Assembly (NCBI RefSeq): GCF_964028195.1
Contig: NZ_OZ034750.1
Location: 248,001 to 312,000 of the forward strand
Direction of reading: 5' to 3'
Origin: Wolbachia endosymbiont (group A) of Pogonocherus hispidulus
Lineage (GTDB): Bacteria; Pseudomonadota; Alphaproteobacteria; Rickettsiales; Anaplasmataceae
DNA length: 64,000 bases
How positions within the stretch are numbered: the stretch's first letter is position 1; each line of letters begins with the position of its first letter. The position numbers were made by a program, and so were the translations under genes. Below the pieces are notes generated by a model that was given only the letters and a program-made list of their open reading frames with translations, searched no databases and was not told where the DNA came from. Positions 63,351 to 64,000 of the stretch are shown here, in pieces.

Positions 63351-64000
63351 GACTATAAGTTAAATGCAGGAAATGTTGATTGGTCATTACCTGGCAAAGA
63401 ACCAGCTCCTGGAAGTAGTTATCAAATCACTTACCGCTGTCGCACTCATGTAAGCCCTGAAGATATAAGTGAAGAGGGATGTAAAGTAAGAGGTGCCGTT
63501 GATAACAGCTTGGTTCTGATTGATTACACCTGGAAAATGCCCCGCTTTGATTTAATTACTATAGATGCAAAAGGCGCAATAAGAAGGATAAAAGGCATAG
63601 CTCACCCTTGGCGACCATCGATGCCTAAAGCACCTTCTGGACAACTTTTGCTCTGCTACATTCATCAGACGTGGAAAAAAGGCGAAGGGGTAAAAATAGT
63701 GAATAATGCTATTCATGCTGTACCGATGAATGAGCTTGAAGCAATGAAAAAAGGAATAAATGATCTTTATGCACTTGTTGCACAGGAGCGTTTACGCAAT
63801 GATGCAAATTCAAGAGAACCTACCACCAAAAAAGGAGTATTTGTTGATTCATTCTTTGATGATGATATGCGTGATCAAGGAATTTCGCAGTCTGCAGCGA
63901 TAGTAAACAAGGAATTAATTTTACCTATAGATGTGGAAATTATTGATGTTGAAAGAGGTAAAGAACCTCATTTGTTGCCGTATGAACTTGAGCCGGTACT
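63351..64000 (+). pseudogene. second DUF4815-type gene, 3' part (runs off window)
   Basis: The frame continues open to the window end and aligns with 3174-3830. It differs by scattered substitutions (for example RFDLITIDAKGAIRR against RYDLITIDSKGVVRR) and a shorter segment around WKKGEGVK. The 5' part is absent, because the IS110 element and an unrelated junction precede it. The DNA is homologous to but not identical with the first copy, so it comes from a second, diverged prophage or an old duplication. Confidence 0.8.

Noticed and set aside
1..64000. CRISPR arrays, tRNA or rRNA genes
   Set aside because: No regularly spaced short repeats were seen, and no cloverleaf or rRNA-like segment was recognised on reading through; no scanning program was run.

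Overview
This is part of a Wolbachia chromosome carrying prophage WO. The evidence is the low-GC sequence, P2/lambda-like virion genes mixed with ankyrin, LRR, TPR-like, patatin and phospholipase-D genes, tandem-XRE regulators, Rpn nucleases, a serine-recombinase integrase next to a DUF2924 gene, and heavy insertion-sequence load. The strain cannot be named from sequence alone; identification to genus rests on recognising gene families and their order.

Layout. (1) 125-13454, plus strand: a tail module with a tail-fibre/DUF4815 region (DUF4815 is split by an IS110 element), sheath, tube, tail-assembly chaperone with a probable frameshift product, tape measure, then U, X and D homologues. (2) 13503-15742: ankyrin protein, small membrane protein, and a divergent phospholipase-D-like lipoprotein/patatin pair whose start codons overlap. 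(3) 15866-26134: two tandem-XRE regulators, a protein carrying a recurring unnamed C-terminal region, radC split by two tandem copies of a 2,452-bp serine-recombinase element, and an Rpn nuclease gene. (4) 26129-47571: an accessory region resembling the eukaryotic association module of phage WO. It holds a giant gene (about 2,093 codons when rejoined) split by a third copy of the same element, LRR and ankyrin proteins, a coiled-coil membrane protein, a membrane protein with a J-domain-like HPD motif, and a second Rpn gene. (5) 47641-50296, minus strand: small membrane protein, WO-type large serine integrase and DUF2924 protein. (6) 50323-52681: three short paralogous ankyrin genes, one broken by a 225-bp MITE-like insertion. 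(7) 52820-61911, minus strand: baseplate (I, J, W, PAAR, V) and head genes (tail completion, head-tail joining, major capsid split by an IS630 element, decoration, S49 protease/scaffold, truncated portal). (8) 61988-64000: a second IS110 copy followed by the 3' part of a second, diverged DUF4815 gene, so sequence from another prophage copy or a rearrangement is joined here.

Together the genes encode most of a contractile-tail virion, but no terminase is present, the portal is truncated, and capsid and DUF4815 are interrupted, so this copy looks defective as an autonomous phage. The most unusual observation concerns the 2,452-bp recombinase element. Its DUF5372-like gene has no start codon in a solitary integrated copy. 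A ribosome-binding site and ATG at the opposite end of the element are joined in frame to it only in a tandem array or in a circular form, which suggests a gene switched on by excision.
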